DNA from: Candidatus Saccharimonadota bacterium
GTDB taxonomy: Bacteria > Patescibacteriota > Saccharimonadia > Saccharimonadales > Saccharimonadaceae
Direction: 5' to 3'
Assembly: GCA_027492635.1 (NCBI GenBank)
Contig: JAPUEH010000023.1
Coordinates: 1-42,288 of the forward strand
DNA length: 42,288 nucleotides
Shown: one piece after another, positions 39,463-42,288 of the stretch
Numbering within the stretch: the stretch's first letter is position 1
Layout of the letters: the number at the start of each line of letters is the position of its first letter
Position numbers and translations under genes: made by a program
Notes under the pieces: model-generated
What the model saw: the letters and a program-made list of their open reading frames with translations, nothing else
Told to the model about the DNA's origin: nothing
Databases searched by the model: none

Positions 39463-40139
39463 ATGACAAAGGTAAATTAAAAGCCATATTGAGTTACGAC
39501 GACGTGGCTCAATATGGCGCCGGATCGAGTAGCGAACCTCTTGTTGCAGTCACTCGTTATGATTCTTCGATTGTCGCTAAGTACAATAAAAAGGACATGG
39601 TTCCAATTACTGGTGACATGATATACGTCAGAGACTCTGTTGCGCAAAAACTAGCTCGCATTGAGACGGATCTTAAAAATAAAGGATATCGCCTTCGTGT
39701 TGCTTATGGCTATCGTCACCCAGACGTACAGCTAGACTATTTTACAAAACGACGTGAGATAGTGTCAAAACAGAGACCCGACCTTAAAGGTAAGAGCCTT
39801 GATAAGTATGTGTACAATTTTGTTGCTACGCTGGATGTTGCAGGACATCCCGCAGGAGCAGCTGTTGACCTAACGTTAGTGACGTTAGACGGTGATGATG
39901 TCGACATGGGCACCGAGATTGCCGACTATAGCAATGAAGAAAAGATTAAAACATACGCATTAGGACTGACGGATGAACAGATTGAAAATCGCAAAATACT
40001 TCACGATGCAATGACCAAGGAAGACTTTGCTCCGTTCTATGGAGAGTGGTGGCACTTCTCGTATGGCGATCGCGAGTGGGCAGCTTTCTACAAAAAGAAA
40101 ACTCTCTATGATGCGATCGATTTTAGAGTAAAAAAATAA
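39459..40139 (+). CDS. VanX-like D-alanyl-D-alanine dipeptidase (peptidase M15D)
   Basis: A 226-residue zinc peptidase of family M15D, which cleaves D-Ala-D-Ala and related dipeptides. The zinc and catalytic residues are His130-x6-Asp137 (Gly-His-Pro-Ala-Gly-Ala-Ala-Val-Asp) and Glu196-Trp-Trp-His199, with Arg86 in Gly-Tyr-Arg-His-Pro, all at VanX-like spacing. There is no signal peptide, so it works in the cytoplasm on imported or recycled wall peptides. It is the last gene of the hisG operon with a 4-nt overlap, an unexpected partner for histidine enzymes. There is no vanA or vanH nearby, so resistance is unlikely. Confidence 0.92.
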   Translation: MNDKGKLKAILSYDDVAQYGAGSSSEPLVAVTRYDSSIVAKYNKKDMVPITGDMIYVRDSVAQKLARIETDLKNKGYRLRVAYGYRHPDVQLDYFTKRREIVSKQRPDLKGKSLDKYVYNFVATLDVAGHPAGAAVDLTLVTLDGDDVDMGTEIADYSNEEKIKTYALGLTDEQIENRKILHDAMTKEDFAPFYGEWWHFSYGDREWAAFYKKKTLYDAIDFRVKK

Positions 40140-40146
40140 TCCTATT

Positions 40147-40199
40147 ACAAAGATTCGTGTGGGTGGAGGCCGTATTTCTACAGCCTCCACCCACTTTGT
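40147..40199. terminator. Bidirectional terminator between the VanX-like and GNAT genes
   Basis: A perfect 12-bp GC-rich stem (40159-40170 with 40183-40194), with ACAAAG and CTTTGT as outer arms. It belongs to the long GC-rich hairpin class seen at the GC-rich genes. Confidence 0.7.
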
Positions 40200-40258
40200 C
40201 GAATTTTGACCTCATCGACATTGGCCAGGTATCTTTTGGCGAGATACCTCTGATTGAG

Positions 40259-40903
40259 TTAGGCGTCGCGAAAGAGCGGGTATCCCTTTTCACGTTGGAT
40301 CGTCTCGATCCTCGCCACCGCCTCCGCGCAGTCGCCCCAGAGGTAAACCCTCTGCAACGACTGGGTGTGATTTTCGGTAGCCTGTTCGATAGACGAAACG
40401 TCCTGGAACTGGTCGAGGGGAATCGCCCCAGACTTCGCGTACATCGGCATCGAATTTGATCCGACCCGTGCTGTACGCATGAAGTACTGGTGGCTTCCTT
40501 GCGCAATGGCCTGAACCATACGCTGTCGCACCAACTCCCAAGCAACGCCCTTGCCGCGATAGGAGTTGCGCACTCCCAGTTCAGACATGTACCAAGCATT
40601 TCGGTGATCGAAAGCATCGGGCAAGTCCTTGTTGCGGTGAAGATACTCCAAAAATTCTTGGACATCTTCGGGTGAGCTCTTGAATGGAACAGCGCATCCG
40701 AAACCGATCAGCTTGTCGCTATCGGTAGCGTATACCACCATGCCATCCTCCATGTGAGGGGTGATGATCTCCTCACGAACTTCGTCATCAGAGTACTCTT
40801 CGAAGTACGGAGGCCCGCCAAAGGCCTCCTTGTACGTCTCGATGAACTCTGATTCGTTGAGCACTTGTGGTGCGGCCAAGCCGCACCAGAGTTTGTTCGT
40901 CAA
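40259..40903 (-). CDS. GNAT-family N-acetyltransferase
   Basis: A 214-residue GNAT fold protein. The acetyl-CoA pyrophosphate loop is Arg-Gly-Lys-Gly-Val-Ala in Val-Arg-Asn-Ser-Tyr-Arg-Gly-Lys-Gly, following the strand Trp-Tyr-Met-Ser-Glu-Leu-Gly. The N-terminal part carries an extra acidic helix. Substrate unknown. It overlaps the racemase-like gene by 4 nt and is translated after it, so it may acetylate the racemase product or a related amino acid; this is inference. Codon use is GC-rich like its partner. Confidence 0.85.
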   Translation of the reverse strand: MTNKLWCGLAAPQVLNESEFIETYKEAFGGPPYFEEYSDDEVREEIITPHMEDGMVVYATDSDKLIGFGCAVPFKSSPEDVQEFLEYLHRNKDLPDAFDHRNAWYMSELGVRNSYRGKGVAWELVRQRMVQAIAQGSHQYFMRTARVGSNSMPMYAKSGAIPLDQFQDVSSIEQATENHTQSLQRVYLWGDCAEAVARIETIQREKGYPLFRDA

Positions 40904-41658
40904 CGAACGACCTCCATCTCACTCGAGAGGATCACGCGATCCTCTGTGACTTCCGCCGAGATAACTTTCCCGGTCGGCTGAATTATAGAAGAGGTGGCTG
41001 TCACCTTTCCGACTGCGATAGTCCCTGAGCCGCAAGACGACTCGTAGTAGAACGTATCCACTGCTCGCACCCACACAACGGGATGGATTACGATTGCGTC
41101 CTGTTCCCTCTGGAACCACACGACACCAACGGCATCACGTTCGCCCAGATTGAACTGCTCGACAATCTGCCGATGCTTGAGGGTATACACCTCTTTATCT
41201 TCAGGGAAGGCCCCTTCGATAACAACGTGCACAATCCCTCCCAGGTCAACGATCGAAGCGGGTGTACCGTCTTCGAGCGTAACCTCCTTCGTATCGACCA
41301 TCATTCCAGGGAATGCGACTTCAACGAAGAACGTTGTGTCAGTCAAAGACTTTACCGAGGCATGAACAGCTCCGGTGAAACCAGAAACCGTGAAGGACAA
41401 GTCATCCTTATCGTATTCCTGATAGAGTAGAACTGCCGCAGAGCGTGTTGCGTTACCGCAGAACTCTCCGCCAGCCATCTCGAAGTGATTCTCGTCCAAG
41501 ACGAGGAATCCTGCCTGTTCGGCGCCAAGATTCTCGAAATCACTCTCGAGAATCTTGCCACGGGATTCGTAATCGCCGCGAGCGAGAGCTCGGTTAATGA
41601 TCTCGATTGCCGTTCCGTTTCCGCCAGCGGCGGTAACGAGCTTCTGTTTGGTCTTCAC
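40900..41658 (-). CDS. DapF-fold amino-acid racemase, CntK (histidine racemase)-like
   Basis: A 252-residue two-lobed epimerase of the diaminopimelate epimerase fold. The two catalytic Cys are Cys67 in Gly-Gly-Glu-Phe-Cys-Gly-Asn-Ala-Thr-Arg-Ser and Cys209 in Glu-Ser-Ser-Cys-Gly-Ser-Gly-Thr, so a cofactor-free two-base mechanism is expected. The Glu-Phe-Cys-Gly-Asn-Ala-Thr wording is that of CntK-type histidine racemases of staphylopine synthesis rather than DapF (Cys-Gly-Asn-Gly-x-Arg). No CntL/CntM genes are in the window. The location next to hisS and the hisG operon also points to histidine. A GTG start follows AGGAGG with 4 nt spacing. DapF or another amino acid remains possible. Confidence 0.78.
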   Translation of the reverse strand: MKTKQKLVTAAGGNGTAIEIINRALARGDYESRGKILESDFENLGAEQAGFLVLDENHFEMAGGEFCGNATRSAAVLLYQEYDKDDLSFTVSGFTGAVHASVKSLTDTTFFVEVAFPGMMVDTKEVTLEDGTPASIVDLGGIVHVVIEGAFPEDKEVYTLKHRQIVEQFNLGERDAVGVVWFQREQDAIVIHPVVWVRAVDTFYYESSCGSGTIAVGKVTATSSIIQPTGKVISAEVTEDRVILSSEMEVVR

Positions 41659-41924
41659 TATTCCTCCTAGGTTGTCTCCAGCTTTTGACCAATTTTACAA
41701 TAGCAGTTGATATGATATTTGTCAACTACTCGAAATGCGCACCTTACTAGGGTATAATCAAGAATTGAATATGAGTGATTTTTTGTACAGCACTATAGTT
41801 GCGTGCTTTACAAAATATTGACTGTATAGTATAAATATAATTATAGCAAAAGAACGCTTGGTTTGGGTATCCTCACCTTAACCACGATCTCGTTCTTTGC
41901 TGGCAGATTAAGAGAGGACTAAAC
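41659..41924 (+). promoter_or_regulatory. hisS promoter region and leader hairpin
   Basis: Between the divergent genes a TATAAT at 41752-41757 and a TTGACT at about 41818 with AT-rich sequence after it mark likely promoters. The leader has a stem-loop: AAAGAACG (41849-41856) pairs with CGTTCTTT (41891-41898), with an inner GGTT/AACC and GGGT/ACC helix. The ribosome-binding site AGAGAGGA lies downstream of it. No T-box sequence is present. The hairpin may allow autoregulation by HisRS. A 16-codon ORF at 41771-41821 has no His codons and is probably not a leader peptide. Confidence 0.5.
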
Positions 41925-42288
41925 ATGCTAGTCAAACCCCGAACTCCGAGTGGGTTCCCCGAGTACCTGCCTGGCGAGCAGATTGAGTTCAATCGCTTGC
42001 TCGGTATCATCCGCAACACCTACGAGCGCTACGGCTTCTCTCCGTTGGACACCCCTGACATTGAATTGTCGGAAGTGCTTCTTGCGAAGAGCGGTGGCGA
42101 CACCGCAAAGCAGGTCTACCGCTTCAACAAGGGCGAGACCGACCTTAGCCTGCGATTCGATCTGACTGTCCCGCTTGCGCGCTATGTAGCGCAGCACGAG
42201 GGTCAGCTGGTTTTCCCGTTCCGACGTTACCACATCGGCAAGGTTCACCGCGGTGAACGTGCTCAGGCCGGTCGTTTTCGCGAGTTCT
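41925..42288 (+). CDS. hisS: Histidyl-tRNA synthetase, 5' part
   Basis: The first 121 residues of a class II aminoacyl-tRNA synthetase that charges tRNA-His; the 3' end is beyond the window. It starts with [13 protein letters not shown] and has motif 1 (Phe-Ser-Pro-Leu-Asp-Thr-Pro), [13 protein letters not shown] and the motif 2 start Arg-Arg-Tyr-His-Ile-Gly-Lys-Val...[10 protein letters not shown]. These are standard for the long bacterial type. It belongs to the GC-richer class in codon use and has a Shine-Dalgarno leader, unlike the leaderless neighbours. Confidence 0.96.
   Translation, partial: MLVKPRTPSGFPEYLPGEQIEFNRLLGIIRNTYERYGFSPLDTPDIELSEVLLAKSGGDTAKQVYRFNKGETDLSLRFDLTVPLARYVAQHEGQLVFPFRRYHIGKVHRGERAQAGRFREF

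Noticed and set aside
41771-41821. Sixteen-codon ORF before hisS as a histidine leader peptide
   Set aside because: It has no His codons and no ribosome-binding site.

Overview
The window reads as a chromosomal segment of a reduced, ultra-small epibiotic bacterium, most likely Candidatus Saccharibacteria (TM7). This is inference, not proof. The support is the complete F1Fo ATPase operon beside a type IV prepilin, the lack of most biosynthetic genes, UGA used as a normal stop (which excludes the code-25 CPR lineages), and very frequent promoters whose -10 box lies only 6-9 nt before the start codon. A second class of genes is more GC-rich, starts with a good Shine-Dalgarno, and ends in long GC-rich stem-loops. 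It includes two PE-PPE-domain serine hydrolases, a family typical of mycolic-acid Actinobacteria, which suggests gene traffic from an actinobacterial host.

Layout. 1-2.9 kb: end of a mobile island (partial winged-helix protein, PLD-fold protein, large serine recombinase). 3.3-6.0 kb: WbqC-like protein, S51 peptidase, beta-lactamase-fold protein. 6.0-12.6 kb: copper and envelope-stress block (CsoR-family repressor with an overlapping promoter/operator, cupredoxin, CopA, MacB-like permease plus ATPase, OmpR/EnvZ-like pair). 12.6-14.5 kb: eukaryote-type glycogen branching enzyme. 14.6-15.4 kb: structured RNA unit with two odd tRNA-like genes around a 47-codon ORF. 15.4-17.9 kb: small protein, Dus, prepilin, small secreted protein. 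18.0-24.6 kb: atpI-B-E-F-H-A-G-D-C on the minus strand. 24.7-27.5 kb: small protein and the two PE-PPE hydrolases. 27.8-32.5 kb: membrane proteins, DEAD-box helicase, RRM protein, metallo-hydrolase, glutaredoxin. 32.6-35.6 kb: a Pup-ligase/Dop-family protein without a visible Pup, and an ABC-F ATPase. 35.7-42.3 kb: histidine-centred region with a LOG-like protein, hisI, an unknown protein, a T-box leader, hisG-hisE-vanX-like operon, GNAT plus a CntK/DapF-like racemase, and the start of hisS.

Most interesting points: the Pup-ligase-like gene outside its usual setting; only the first three histidine-pathway enzymes, controlled by a T-box whose UGGG bulge fits the C73 discriminator of tRNA-His; a racemase of the histidine-racemase type nearby; the tRNA-like pair; and the two gene classes with different start-site logic.
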